Source: Mobiluncus sp963511525 (GTDB taxonomy: Bacteria; Actinomycetota; Actinomycetes; Actinomycetales; Actinomycetaceae). Taken from it: a stretch of DNA of 64,000 bases. Each line of letters opens with the position of its first letter. Position 1 is the stretch's first letter. Positions 8,326-16,706 of this stretch are shown here, in pieces. Below the pieces are notes generated by a model that was given only the letters and a program-made list of their open reading frames with translations, had not been told where the DNA came from and ran no database searches. The stretch spans positions 30,353-94,352 of the forward strand of contig NZ_CAUPIY010000009.1 of NCBI RefSeq assembly GCF_963511525.1, given 5' to 3'. The translations under genes were made by a program, and so were the position numbers.

Positions 8326-8982
8326 TTCACCCCCGCTAGGAAGGGGTTGAAAGATAGATATCCGGGCTCAAACCTACGCTTTCGGTTCTGACTTAGCAAA
8401 CCATTTTGGTGGAAAATAGGTGGATAACCCCGAACAAGTCTGTGGATAACCGGTGGGTAAGGTAGTGAATTCGTTTTTTAAGTGTTTTTATTACTTCAGC
8501 CCCTAGGTCAAAGTTAGGTGTGATGTTGCGGGTTGGGAACCCACAGGTTATCCACAGTCATTGTGAATTAAAAATCGTCGCGGAAAATTTTCCAAACCTT
8601 TCACTAAGGAAATAAGGTTTCGCCGCCCAAAAAGGGTCTGAACTGGGTTTTTGGCAAAGCAAATCGCCTCTCTAGCACACTTGGTGGGGTTTAGGCAAGA
8701 AACGAGGGGAAAAAATGCCTCAAAAAACCGCAATTTTATCCACAGGTTATCCACACCCCCGGAATATCGCCGGAAAACCCGAAAAACCGTGGCACCGAAC
8801 TCGTGAATAACCAAGGTTTGAAAAAATAAAATCCCAATCTGTGACACGGGGATAACCTGTACGTTTACCAAGAAAACCCCAAGAAAAGCCCTCGACCTGG
8901 TATTTGCCCTTCTTATTCTCATGTAGAATGTGCAAAGTCAGCTCAAAGCTGAGCCGATTAAACACGAAAGGCACGCGAAAGT
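8326..8982. other. Gene-free region with a cluster of DnaA boxes
   Basis: A 657-bp gap between divergent dnaB and the DASS transporter. Exact DnaA boxes (TTATCCACA or its complement) lie at 8441-8449, 8548-8556, 8736-8744 and 8747-8755; the last two are tandem with a 2-bp spacer. Weaker versions occur at 8419-8427 (one mismatch), about 8452-8460 and about 8847-8855. AT-rich tracts lie at about 8470-8495, 8560-8600 and 8818-8832. I see no coding sequence on either strand. This could be a replication origin, a DnaA-titrating or DnaA-reactivating site, or a DnaA-regulated promoter region for dnaB. Confidence 0.65.
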
Positions 8983-10686
8983 ATGAGTGTGAAGGAAGTC
9001 CCTCCGATCGACAAACACGATGTGGAGCAATCTGAGGGCGAAAAGAAAATCTCAAAGGTCCGGCTAATCGGGCTTTTCGGTGGCATCATCCTAGGTGCCA
9101 TCGTTTACTTTTTGATTCCCCGTGACGCTGTGGACGTGATTACGAAGTCCGTTGGCGCCGACGTAATCAAAGAAGAAGAAATGAATGTGGGCGCGGTGTA
9201 TCTGGTCGCCGGTATCGCGGTCATGATGGCTATCTGGTGGATGACCGAAGCTATCTCACTGGCGGCTACGGCAATGGTTCCGCTGGTGTTATTCCCCCTG
9301 CTGGGAGTCAACGACTACGCGGGCACCGCCGGATCCTACGCATCGGACACGATTTACCTGTTCATGGGCGGGTTCATCCTGGCTATCGCCATGCAACGCT
9401 GGCACTTTGACCGGCGCGTGGCATTGGGTATCGTCCGCATCGTGGGGGTCAAACCCCGCCGCCTGATTCTGGGCTTCATGATTGCTACCGGGTTTATTTC
9501 GATGTGGGTGTCCAACACCGCAACCGCTGTGATGATGCTGCCCATCGGCCTATCCGTAGTTCAGCTGTTTGAATCCGCCCAGGACAAGAACGCCGCCGTC
9601 GGTAAAGGTCTGGACGTGGAAGCCGCCTACGGCGGAGCTATCCACGGTGGTGTCATGTCCGGTCTGTTGAACGAAGGCGACGACGTGGCCTCGACCACGG
9701 CGGAAAAGCACGGCATCAAGCGGTCTAACTTCGCTATTGGTTTGATGCTGGCCATCGCCTATTCGGCCTCTATCGGCTCGCTGGCGACTCCCATCGGGAC
9801 CCCGCCGAACACCCTTTTGAAGGCGTACATGAGCGATACGTTGAAGTATGACATCAACTTTGGCAAGTGGTTCCTGATGGGCTTCCCGATGGTGGTTGTC
9901 TTTACCCTGTTCGCCTGGTGGATTTTGACTTACGTCATGTTCAAGCCGGAAATCGATGAAATCCCCGGCGGTAAGGAACTCATCAACGAGGAGTACGCCA
10001 AGCTCGGGAAACTGCGCGGCGGCGAACTGCTGGTCATGTTGCTGTTCATCCTGGCAGTGTTCTGCTGGATTTTCGTGCCGCTGATTTTGAAGGCCACGGG
10101 CATCGAAGGCCCGAAGAAGCTCGACGCTATCGTGGCGATGAGCGTAGCGGTGCTGCTGTTCGTCATCCCCGGCAAGACCAACGGAGAACGTCTGGTGACC
10201 TGGAACGAAGCCAAGACGATTCCGTGGGACATCTTGCTGCTGTTCGGCGGCGGTCTGTCGCTGTCCAAGCAGTTCCAGCACACCGGCTTGTCCAACTACA
10301 TCGGTGAGATGGTGAAGGGACTGGCGGGTGCGCCCATTGTGATTATCGTCCTAGCCGTGGCCGCCCTGGTGCTGGCCCTGACCGAGTTGACCTCGAACAC
10401 CGCTACCGCGGCCGCGTTCCTGCCGATTATCGGTGGCGTGGCTATGGGTATCGGTCTGCAAGGCCCGAACGTGATGATCCTGACGATTCCGGCTGCTCTG
10501 GCTGCGACCTGTGCGTTCATGCTGCCGGTCGCGACCCCGCCGAACGCTATCGCTTACGGTTCTGGGTACCTCAAGATTGCGGATATGATCAAGGGCGGTT
10601 TCATCATCGCCCTGGTGGGCTTGGTGTTGATTACCATCACCGTGTTTGCCCTGGCTATCCCCATCTTCGGTTTGGCTCTGCCATAA
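8983..10686 (+). CDS. DASS/SLC13 family sodium:dicarboxylate (anion) symporter
   Basis: A 567-aa polytopic membrane protein with about 11-12 hydrophobic segments. It shows the DASS (divalent anion:sodium symporter) signatures: SNTATAVMMLPI in the first half (about 180-195), SLATPIGTPPNTL (about 265-278), and the second-half repeats LTELTSNTATAAAFLPI and LPVATPPNAIAYGSG. The paired SNT and TPPN motifs are the sodium and substrate sites of VcINDY-type transporters, so import of C4-dicarboxylates such as succinate, malate or fumarate is likely. The exact substrate is not readable. A cytoplasmic acidic N-terminus precedes the first helix at about 28. It stands alone, with its own terminator. Confidence 0.92.
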   Translation: MSVKEVPPIDKHDVEQSEGEKKISKVRLIGLFGGIILGAIVYFLIPRDAVDVITKSVGADVIKEEEMNVGAVYLVAGIAVMMAIWWMTEAISLAATAMVPLVLFPLLGVNDYAGTAGSYASDTIYLFMGGFILAIAMQRWHFDRRVALGIVRIVGVKPRRLILGFMIATGFISMWVSNTATAVMMLPIGLSVVQLFESAQDKNAAVGKGLDVEAAYGGAIHGGVMSGLLNEGDDVASTTAEKHGIKRSNFAIGLMLAIAYSASIGSLATPIGTPPNTLLKAYMSDTLKYDINFGKWFLMGFPMVVVFTLFAWWILTYVMFKPEIDEIPGGKELINEEYAKLGKLRGGELLVMLLFILAVFCWIFVPLILKATGIEGPKKLDAIVAMSVAVLLFVIPGKTNGERLVTWNEAKTIPWDILLLFGGGLSLSKQFQHTGLSNYIGEMVKGLAGAPIVIIVLAVAALVLALTELTSNTATAAAFLPIIGGVAMGIGLQGPNVMILTIPAALAATCAFMLPVATPPNAIAYGSGYLKIADMIKGGFIIALVGLVLITITVFALAIPIFGLALP

Positions 10687-10702
10687 GCAGTCATACCTAG
10701 AT

Positions 10703-10745
10703 ATGATTTTGGGCTAGCCTTGCGGCTAGCCCAAAATCATTTTTA
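10703..10745. terminator. Strong terminator between the DASS transporter and the chemotaxis receptor
   Basis: A perfect 16-bp inverted repeat, ATGATTTTGGGCTAGC (10703-10718) and its complement (10725-10740), around a CTTGCG loop. T-rich sequence follows on the plus strand and A/T-rich sequence flanks the other side, so it can serve both convergent genes. Confidence 0.9.
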
Positions 10746-10757
10746 CGGGAGTCAGTC

Positions 10758-12365
10758 TCAGAACTTAAAGTTTCCAATCTGGGTCTTTAAGTATTCCGAG
10801 TGCTCGCTCAACTCTTGGGTGCTTTGATTGATAGAGCCCAAGGTTTGCGCCGCCCCGGATGCTGCTTGCGCTATCGAAGAGATGGAAGCCGCGATTGTAG
10901 ATGAGCCTTCCGCAGCCTCCGATACCGAACGAGACATCTCGTTCGTAGTGGCGGTTTGTTCCTCTACCGCCGCCGCGATGGTCGTCTGGAAGTCGTTGAT
11001 GGAAGAAATAATTTCTCCAATCTTGCTGATGGCTTGGACCGCATCATCAGTGTCAGACTTGATTTTTTCAATCTTGGTTCCGATGTCCTCGGTAGCTTTT
11101 GCAGTCTCAGAAGCCAGGTCCTTCACTTCCCCTGCAACTACCGCGAATCCTTTTCCGGCATCCCCGGCTCGCGCGGCCTCAATGGTTGCGTTCAAAGCTA
11201 ACAGGTTAGTTTGCTCGGCGATGGAGGTAATAGACTTAATGACTTCCCCAATTTCTTGGGAGGAATCGCCCAGCCGCGACACTACCTCATTGGTTTCCTG
11301 GGCGGCTTGAGCAGCATCGGCCGCAAAACGGGCAGCTTCGTTCGCGTTGGAAGAAATTTCGCGGATAGACGCGTTCATTTCTTCCGAACCGGCCGCCACG
11401 GTTTGAATACTGCTGGATACTTCGTCAGCTTGGGCGGCAACGCGTTGAGAATCATCCTGCGAACTGGCCGCAGCCGCTACCGCCTGGTCACTGGTCTCTT
11501 TCACGACCTTGACAGTGCCCTCCACTTGGTGCACCGTTTCGACGGTATGAGAAATCAGACCTCGCAACGAAGCCAGTGCGGCAGTAAGGGACTGCGCCAT
11601 CTGGCCGATTTCATCATGAGAGGTCACCTGCGGATTTTGAGTCAAATCACCCTGGCTCATAGCGTTTAGAGAGTTCTGGATTTCGCGTAGGGGACGTGTA
11701 ATCGACTGTACGGTCGACCATCCCAACAGCGACATAATGATGATGCCCAGAATTCCGGCACCCAGGATAGAGGTTCGCAAAATAGTGCGCGATTGAATGA
11801 CATCGCTACGGGCCTGGGCCATTTTCTTAAGCATCATTTGCTGCGAATTGTCTACCATCGCAGTATAGTTGCCAATCTGTTCCTGGTTGGAACCGGGCCC
11901 CTTAGCGGTGGCCAAGGTAAAGTATTGCGCCAACTCTTTGTTTTGGACCAAGGGTATGATTTCCTTGTCACGGAACGAAATCCAGTCTTGGTATTTCTGG
12001 TCAAAACCTTCGATTGGGGGTAGTGCCTCTTTGCCTCCCTTATTGAGAATCTGAGTGTAAAGGTCAAGCACTTTCGCGTCCGTATCATGCATGACTTGAA
12101 TAATTTCTGGGGCCACCTCATTGGGAACCGAACAGATATCAGAAATATTCATACGGTTGCGCATGATCTCGGTGTTGAGTTGAGTTAGTGGAACCTGAAA
12201 CTCGGACAGTTTCGCTTCCCTGGTAGTGTCAGATTCAATGCGTACCCCCATAATCAAGCTGATGACTGCCAAGAATGCCATAATGACGGTCGAAATGATG
12301 ACTAAACTCCAAATTTTTTGAGAAAGTCTTAGATTAGAAACCAGTGAGATTTTTTTGGATTTCAT
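10758..12365 (-). CDS. Methyl-accepting chemotaxis protein
   Basis: A 535-aa transmembrane chemoreceptor. TM1 is at about 17-41 and TM2 at about 198-222, enclosing an all-helical ligand domain of about 155 residues of the four-helix-bundle type. A HAMP domain (about 223-276) and a long coiled signalling domain follow. The hairpin tip AEQTNLLALNATIEAARAGD is intact, so it should contact CheA and CheW. There is no CheB/CheR-docking pentapeptide at the C-terminus. The ligand is unknown. No other che or flagellar genes are in the window, so the receptor feeds a system encoded elsewhere; its presence argues for a motile organism. The start ATG has GGGAGCTGAGG before it. Confidence 0.95.
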   Translation of the reverse strand: MKSKKISLVSNLRLSQKIWSLVIISTVIMAFLAVISLIMGVRIESDTTREAKLSEFQVPLTQLNTEIMRNRMNISDICSVPNEVAPEIIQVMHDTDAKVLDLYTQILNKGGKEALPPIEGFDQKYQDWISFRDKEIIPLVQNKELAQYFTLATAKGPGSNQEQIGNYTAMVDNSQQMMLKKMAQARSDVIQSRTILRTSILGAGILGIIIMSLLGWSTVQSITRPLREIQNSLNAMSQGDLTQNPQVTSHDEIGQMAQSLTAALASLRGLISHTVETVHQVEGTVKVVKETSDQAVAAAASSQDDSQRVAAQADEVSSSIQTVAAGSEEMNASIREISSNANEAARFAADAAQAAQETNEVVSRLGDSSQEIGEVIKSITSIAEQTNLLALNATIEAARAGDAGKGFAVVAGEVKDLASETAKATEDIGTKIEKIKSDTDDAVQAISKIGEIISSINDFQTTIAAAVEEQTATTNEMSRSVSEAAEGSSTIAASISSIAQAASGAAQTLGSINQSTQELSEHSEYLKTQIGNFKF

Positions 12366-12496
12366 CCTCAGCTCCCTTTCTTTGTAAATGAACCAACAAA
12401 ATCCACCTTAGCGCTGAAATAGCGCTATGTTTCAAATTTGATTGAAAAATGTTTAGGGATTTTTGAGTCATCGCTATGTCTTGAACAGACTCGGGA
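12366..12496 (-). promoter_or_regulatory. Upstream region of the chemotaxis receptor
   Basis: AT-rich 131-bp gap. The 6-bp palindrome AGCGCT occurs twice, at 12410-12415 and 12421-12426, eleven bases apart (about one helical turn), 45-60 bp before the start codon. This spacing suits a protein binding one face of the DNA. I could not make out a clear sigma-28 promoter. Confidence 0.3.
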
Positions 12497-13663
12497 CTAA
12501 GCCAGATTGGTCGGAGCAGGCCCGTCAGAATTCTCAGCAGTGTGGTTAACAGCGGGAGGATCGCTGAGGCGAGCCAGGAAAGCCTCCAGCGGACCTTTGC
12601 CGAACCGTAACCGCCACAGGCTCGCGGCCAGCAGGAAAACCACCACCATGATGACGAGGGAGGGGATGAGTCCGAAATACCCGAATACGCGAAACGTAAT
12701 CGCGTGCCAGATGACGTGGAGGGTATAGGTGCTCAGCGCCATCGAACCCAACGCCGCCACCGGGGACATAAACCGGTTGAAGGTAGGCCCTGCCAGCAGC
12801 AACAGGGAAGTCAGTCCCACGCACCAAGCCGTATTGGCCACGGTTTCCGCTACGGAATCCGTATGCGGAGCGATATAGACCAGGGTTTGATACCAAAACT
12901 GGGCCGAGGTGGGGTTGGCGATGGACAGGGTGTCTTGATTGAGAATGACACCGGAAACCCGTCCCAGACGTAGCGAATCAATGGCGGTGCCGACCCCGAA
13001 AATCACGAAAGCCACACCCAGCCCGAGGCCCGCCCCGAACTTCTGCAGTCGGCGCGACCGCGGGCTCGCCCCCGCCCAACCCAAACGCCACAGGATCAGC
13101 CCGGTCAGTACATAGATGAGGAACGTGGGCATCTGATAGTCATTGAGCCCCAGGACCACGCCGATTTCGGGCGGAACAAACAGCAGGTTGAGGTAGTGCC
13201 ACAGCGGAATGCCCGCCACCAGCAACAGTCCGATAACCCCCAGCAGGCCCGGAACGGAGAGGCCGGAAAGGAACAGGGCGCAGATCATCCATATCCCGTA
13301 GTTATCGAGAATCAGCAGGATACGGGTGTTAAAGAAACTGAGCAGGGCGGCGATGAGGATTAGGACAGCGGCGCGCACCAGGATTTTTTCACCGTAATAG
13401 CGGCGAGACAGTGCGGGGGAGTCGGCGAAGCGCCGCGTCATCCGGTCTTGCATGATGCCCATCGAAACTCCCGCGAGCAGTGCAAAGAGCGGAGCTGAAC
13501 GTCCGTGAGACAAGGCCATCACGCTAGAGACGGGACCTTGCACTGAAACCCACATATGCGCCGTGAACATGCCCAAAATGGCCAGGCCGCGAGCCATATC
13601 CAAGCCGACGACCCGACTGGTCAGAGCCGGCCGACCCAGCAACCGCTGCGCAAAATCCGTCAC
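12497..13663 (-). CDS. Membrane protein with heparan-alpha-glucosaminide acetyltransferase-like (DUF1624/DUF418-type) fold
   Basis: A 388-aa polytopic protein with about ten hydrophobic segments. It opens with the family signature SRVVGLDMARGLAILGMFTAHM, in which the RxxxLDxxRG-type motif and the following His are typical of acyltransferase-like membrane proteins related to HGSNAT and YeiB. SHGRSAPLFALLAGVSMGI follows, as in DUF418 relatives. Such proteins are thought to move acyl groups across the membrane onto cell-surface sugars, but for bacterial members this is mostly inference. It has no operon partner: the response regulator lies about 100 bp upstream on the same strand and the receptor gene follows. 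A Shine-Dalgarno sequence is not obvious. Confidence 0.75.
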   Translation of the reverse strand: MTDFAQRLLGRPALTSRVVGLDMARGLAILGMFTAHMWVSVQGPVSSVMALSHGRSAPLFALLAGVSMGIMQDRMTRRFADSPALSRRYYGEKILVRAAVLILIAALLSFFNTRILLILDNYGIWMICALFLSGLSVPGLLGVIGLLLVAGIPLWHYLNLLFVPPEIGVVLGLNDYQMPTFLIYVLTGLILWRLGWAGASPRSRRLQKFGAGLGLGVAFVIFGVGTAIDSLRLGRVSGVILNQDTLSIANPTSAQFWYQTLVYIAPHTDSVAETVANTAWCVGLTSLLLLAGPTFNRFMSPVAALGSMALSTYTLHVIWHAITFRVFGYFGLIPSLVIMVVVFLLAASLWRLRFGKGPLEAFLARLSDPPAVNHTAENSDGPAPTNLA

Positions 13664-13769
13664 AGAGGCAGTCTAGCTGACTAGACGGTGCGGAACTGAT
13701 ATTGCCGGAAATCACGTTTCATTCAAAACAATTTTGTCAAAGCATGGTGGGAATTTGTAACACTTTTGG

Positions 13770-14447
13770 TTAAACCGGTGGTGTCTGATCCAGACCCAGA
13801 CGGATTATCTGCATGGTCAATTCTCCGCGGCGCATACCAAGTTTTGCGAGGGCACATTTCACGTACGTACTCACAGTATTTATGGAAAGTCCGGTTTCGG
13901 CTGCGATTTCTTTGTTGGAGTAAGCCTTGCCTATGAGTTGAACGACTTGACGTAAATGCTGGGGTAGAGCATCGATTTGGGATTGCAGCTGCAGGTTAGC
14001 AGGTTGAGGATTGGTGGACACGAAATAGTCCATAACCATCGATAACGGCTTGTTATCCAGGGCGTTCCCGCCTCTGTACACCCGTTTAATGGCCTCACCA
14101 ATCTCGCGGAACTCAGTCTCTTTGGTCAGAAACCCTTTTGCTCCGGCTGTTAAGGCCGCACGTAGCATATCGGGACGTTCAAAAGCGGTCAGCATAATAA
14201 TCCGTTCGTCCGGATTGTGTGTCAGCGCGGATGTAACCGTTTCAATACCACTCATCCCCGGCATGGCCACATCTAATAGCACCACATCGTGATTTGTGTT
14301 CTCAATGAGATTCATCACCTCGAGACCGTTCCCGGCCTTGCCGACGATTGTTATGTAATCCAAACTGTTCAGGAGGATGCTCATCTCGTGCATATAAAGC
14401 TCATCATCATCTGCAAAAATGACCCTAATAACTTCCTGTCCGCTCAC
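13770..14447 (-). CDS. NarL/LuxR-family response regulator
   Basis: A 225-aa two-component regulator. The receiver domain starts VIRVIFADDDE (acidic pair for Mg2+), has the phospho-acceptor Asp59 in VVLLDVAMPGMSG, then MLTA and the KGFLTKE lysine. The C-terminal LuxR-type helix-turn-helix contains SNKEIAAETGLSINTVSTYVKCALAKLG. I take the GTG at 14447, whose GTGA overlaps the stop codon of the sensor kinase, instead of the in-frame ATG 45 bases upstream. It is the third gene of a peptide-kinase-regulator operon. NarL-type regulators bind inverted repeats, and one lies in the divergent promoter region at 15814-15833. Confidence 0.95.
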   Translation of the reverse strand: MSGQEVIRVIFADDDELYMHEMSILLNSLDYITIVGKAGNGLEVMNLIENTNHDVVLLDVAMPGMSGIETVTSALTHNPDERIIMLTAFERPDMLRAALTAGAKGFLTKETEFREIGEAIKRVYRGGNALDNKPLSMVMDYFVSTNPQPANLQLQSQIDALPQHLRQVVQLIGKAYSNKEIAAETGLSINTVSTYVKCALAKLGMRRGELTMQIIRLGLDQTPPV

Positions 14448-15592
14448 TTTGTCACTTCCATCTCGAGAGGGATGTTGATGTGTAACACCCAATGCTCCCC
14501 GGTCTGTCCCGCCTCAAGGACACCACCTGAAATATGAAGTTGCTCCCCCAAAAGTTTCAAGCCCCTGCCGCTGCTCAACACCGGATTGGCAGAGAAAGAA
14601 CTAATTGAATTCATCATCGTGAAATCTACTATCCCCTCCGTATAGTCAACCTCAATAGACACACGACACGGCTTTTCAGGGTTGCCGTACTTTATCAAAT
14701 TCGTCAGGGCTTCACGGACACATTCACGCAACAAGCTGGTGACGGCGGTACTCAGTGTGCCCAGGTTCTCAGGGTAGGTGTCGATTTCTACGTTGAAGCC
14801 AAATCCCGTCGCGACGTCTCTAGCCGTATCTAGCGTGGTGGCGAGGGGTGTGGGGATTGCTTTCAGTGTAGGGTTTTGTCCCAGCACACTTAATGTTCTT
14901 CGCAGTTCGCTGAGGGCTCGCACAGACTCTCCATGCAGCAACTCCAAGCGTAGTCTGGTTTCCTCACTTGTTTCGGGGGAACCCTTAGCATCTTCCAATA
15001 GTTTGGCCGACAGGGTTGTCAATCGGGAGAGCGTTCCTGCCGTATAGTTGTGCAACTCTGCTGACAATTCCTGCTTGGTCTGTAATTGAGCTAATTCGTA
15101 ACGGTGTTGTTCCATCACCGAATGTATGTTCAGTCGCAAATTTTCTTCAATGTACTGGCGCAACACAAAACCTGCCCCGAGAGCAAAAAGCAGGAGCAAG
15201 GCGTAAAAAACGCTGGCAATCGTATTGTATTTACCAGCAAAACCAATCAATATCGCAAGTGAACTGACGAGCGTTGCAATCAAGCTTTGCTTCCACCAGC
15301 CGCGCCAAGACCAGTCAAAAATCACCGGAATCGTCAAGTACACCACCAGACCAAATTCAACCGTGGGAACCACATTCATAGCAACGACTGCAGCAATAAA
15401 AACCCATCCACCTACGCGAGGGGAAAATATGTAGCCAAGGAAAACTACGAATCCGATTAGTTCACCTAAAACACTCCAGGGGTTGTCACGAATTCGGGTA
15501 ATGCTGAAGTCAAGAACAACACCAAGGAACAGCACAGCTAAAAGAATCTTATTCCTGGAAATCCAGGATAAACAAGGTTTTGTAAGGTGCAA
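14444..15592 (-). CDS. Multi-pass sensor histidine kinase (HisKA_3/NarL-type, ComP/DesK-like)
   Basis: A 382-aa membrane kinase. About five hydrophobic segments fill residues 14-145, with almost no extracytoplasmic loops. A coiled linker follows, then the dimerisation/phosphoacceptor helix with His181 in SAELHNYTAGTLSRL, and a HATPase domain with the N-box region ECVREALTNLIKYG and the G-box SSGRGLKLLGEQL. It starts at a TTG with GGGAGGGAAG before it. A sensor of this build detects membrane-associated or peptide signals (ComP, DesK). It lies 25 bp after a 45-codon lipobox peptide gene and overlaps the response regulator by 4 bp, so all three are almost certainly one transcript. Confidence 0.93.
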   Translation of the reverse strand: MHLTKPCLSWISRNKILLAVLFLGVVLDFSITRIRDNPWSVLGELIGFVVFLGYIFSPRVGGWVFIAAVVAMNVVPTVEFGLVVYLTIPVIFDWSWRGWWKQSLIATLVSSLAILIGFAGKYNTIASVFYALLLLFALGAGFVLRQYIEENLRLNIHSVMEQHRYELAQLQTKQELSAELHNYTAGTLSRLTTLSAKLLEDAKGSPETSEETRLRLELLHGESVRALSELRRTLSVLGQNPTLKAIPTPLATTLDTARDVATGFGFNVEIDTYPENLGTLSTAVTSLLRECVREALTNLIKYGNPEKPCRVSIEVDYTEGIVDFTMMNSISSFSANPVLSSGRGLKLLGEQLHISGGVLEAGQTGEHWVLHINIPLEMEVTK

Positions 15593-15617
15593 ACTTCCCT
15601 CCCCATGATGCTTAGAC

Positions 15618-15755
15618 TCAGCATAGCTGGGGAATGATGTCGCAGATTGTGATTTCAGAGTGTTCCTCGGCGATCAAGTCGCTTTGCGGCAGACAGGCTC
15701 CGAGAGTCAGACCCACGGTGCCTAGAAAAGCAATTTGAACAGCAATAATACGCAT
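15618..15755 (-). CDS. 45-residue lipobox peptide, candidate signal peptide of the two-component system
   Basis: A small gene on the minus strand: ATG at 15755 with GAGGAAGCTTTG before it (good ribosome binding site) and TGA at 15618. The product has a short hydrophobic leader (residues 4-20, starting MRIIAVQIAFLG) that ends in LGAC, an acceptable lipobox with Cys21. A 25-residue mature part follows, acidic in the middle and ending ITICDIIPQLC. The last eight residues are bracketed by cysteines (Cys38, Cys45). The gene directly precedes the kinase by 25 bp. The signal-like leader and position suggest a secreted peptide or lipopeptide sensed by the kinase, or an accessory lipoprotein. No processing or export gene is adjacent. 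I do not recognise a family. Confidence 0.7.
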   Translation of the reverse strand: MRIIAVQIAFLGTVGLTLGACLPQSDLIAEEHSEITICDIIPQLC

Positions 15756-15813
15756 CAAAGCTTCCTCGTAAAGACGTTTAAACGCACTCTATCGGAATCG
15801 TCTCTGAGGTGGA

Positions 15814-15833
15814 ATACCCCAATTTTGGGATAT
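15814..15833. promoter_or_regulatory. Palindromic candidate operator in the divergent promoter region
   Basis: ATACCCCAATTTTGGGATAT: two 9-bp arms with one mismatch around a 2-bp centre. It sits 58 bp upstream of the peptide start codon and 81 bp upstream of the divergent unknown gene. NarL-type regulators favour closely spaced inverted repeats with C/G-rich arms, so autoregulation and control of the divergent gene is a reasonable inference. Confidence 0.5.
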
Positions 15834-15914
15834 TTTCATGACTGCAGTTTTGCCCTAGTGTGGGAGGTGACGGTCAAACCGGCCATAAATTCGTGTGAAA
15901 AGAGGGGCTTTGCA

Positions 15915-16553
15915 ATGATTAATGTTGGTTCGTTCCAAGGGACGTCGATGCCTAATGTCAGTCCTCACGTTTCGACCGCGCAGGGCTTTCAGAAATCGAT
16001 GGAAACGACCTCATCAGTGACTGTTTCCCCAGGTGGGGTGGAAGCCTGGGGAACTAAGGTCGATCTGAGCTATATGTTTGACAAGCTTGAAAAGCACGGG
16101 TTTATCAGTGCGGATGAGCGAGCCTATTTGACACAGAAAGTTACTGATCGCAGCCAAATTTATAAGGCGGTCTCTGATTTGAAGGGGCCTGGTTTGGCGG
16201 CCAATGCAGCATACAAAATGCAGGAAGGTGTTTTGCTGCCTAACGGTGTTTTAACTTTGGCAGATGACCGAAGGACGGTGCAGCGTTTGGCGCAGTTGAC
16301 GCGTTACGAAGTTCAAACCATTGAGGCCGCGCAGGGGTCAGATATGGGCATCGGTCAAATCGGGATGTTAGCAACAACTGTTGCGTTGTCAAAGGAAAAA
16401 GGTATCATCAGCGGCGAGCTGGGCTTGAAAGATTTTAATATGCTGAAAAACTGGTTTAAAGAAAACGGTAAACCTGGAAGCAGCGAGTTCATCGAAACCC
16501 AGGAAATGCTCAGTAAGCTTTATGACCTTCTAGCCAGCAAAGACAAGCATTAG
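15915..16553 (+). CDS. Hypothetical protein, divergent from the peptide/two-component operon
   Basis: A 212-aa soluble protein I do not recognise. The ATG at 15915 follows AGAGGGGCTTTGCA; an upstream in-frame ATG at 15735 would run through the promoter region and is unlikely. The first 40 residues are Ser/Thr/Val-rich and probably disordered. Residues 45-212 look mostly helical, with an ADERAYLTQKV helix and a segment rich in small residues (GPGLAANAAYK) near the centre. The C-terminus is charged (LASKDKH). There is no signal peptide, transmembrane helix or cysteine. Its promoter faces that of the peptide-kinase-regulator operon and shares the palindrome at 15814-15833, so it is the most obvious target of that system. 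Confidence 0.75.
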   Translation: MINVGSFQGTSMPNVSPHVSTAQGFQKSMETTSSVTVSPGGVEAWGTKVDLSYMFDKLEKHGFISADERAYLTQKVTDRSQIYKAVSDLKGPGLAANAAYKMQEGVLLPNGVLTLADDRRTVQRLAQLTRYEVQTIEAAQGSDMGIGQIGMLATTVALSKEKGIISGELGLKDFNMLKNWFKENGKPGSSEFIETQEMLSKLYDLLASKDKH

Positions 16554-16706
16554 GTCGCACACTTATACACATCTGTCTAGGCTTCGATTCCAGTTCAAAT
16601 TGGTGTTCATCAGCAATTATAGAGGCATCAGAAACTGCTTGAACTGTTAGTCTGTGAACGCCGGCGTTGTATTGCCGGGTGGTGTCACCAAGACACCAAG
16701 GAATAC

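Noticed and set aside
8548..9055. Minus-strand frames of about 100-124 codons in the DnaA-box region
   Set aside because: They overlap DnaA boxes and the DASS transporter start, have low-complexity translations and no ribosome binding sites.
15735..15914. In-frame N-terminal extension of the unknown gene at 15915
   Set aside because: The extension crosses the palindrome and the divergent promoter, and overlaps the start of the lipobox peptide gene. The ATG at 15915 has the ribosome binding site.
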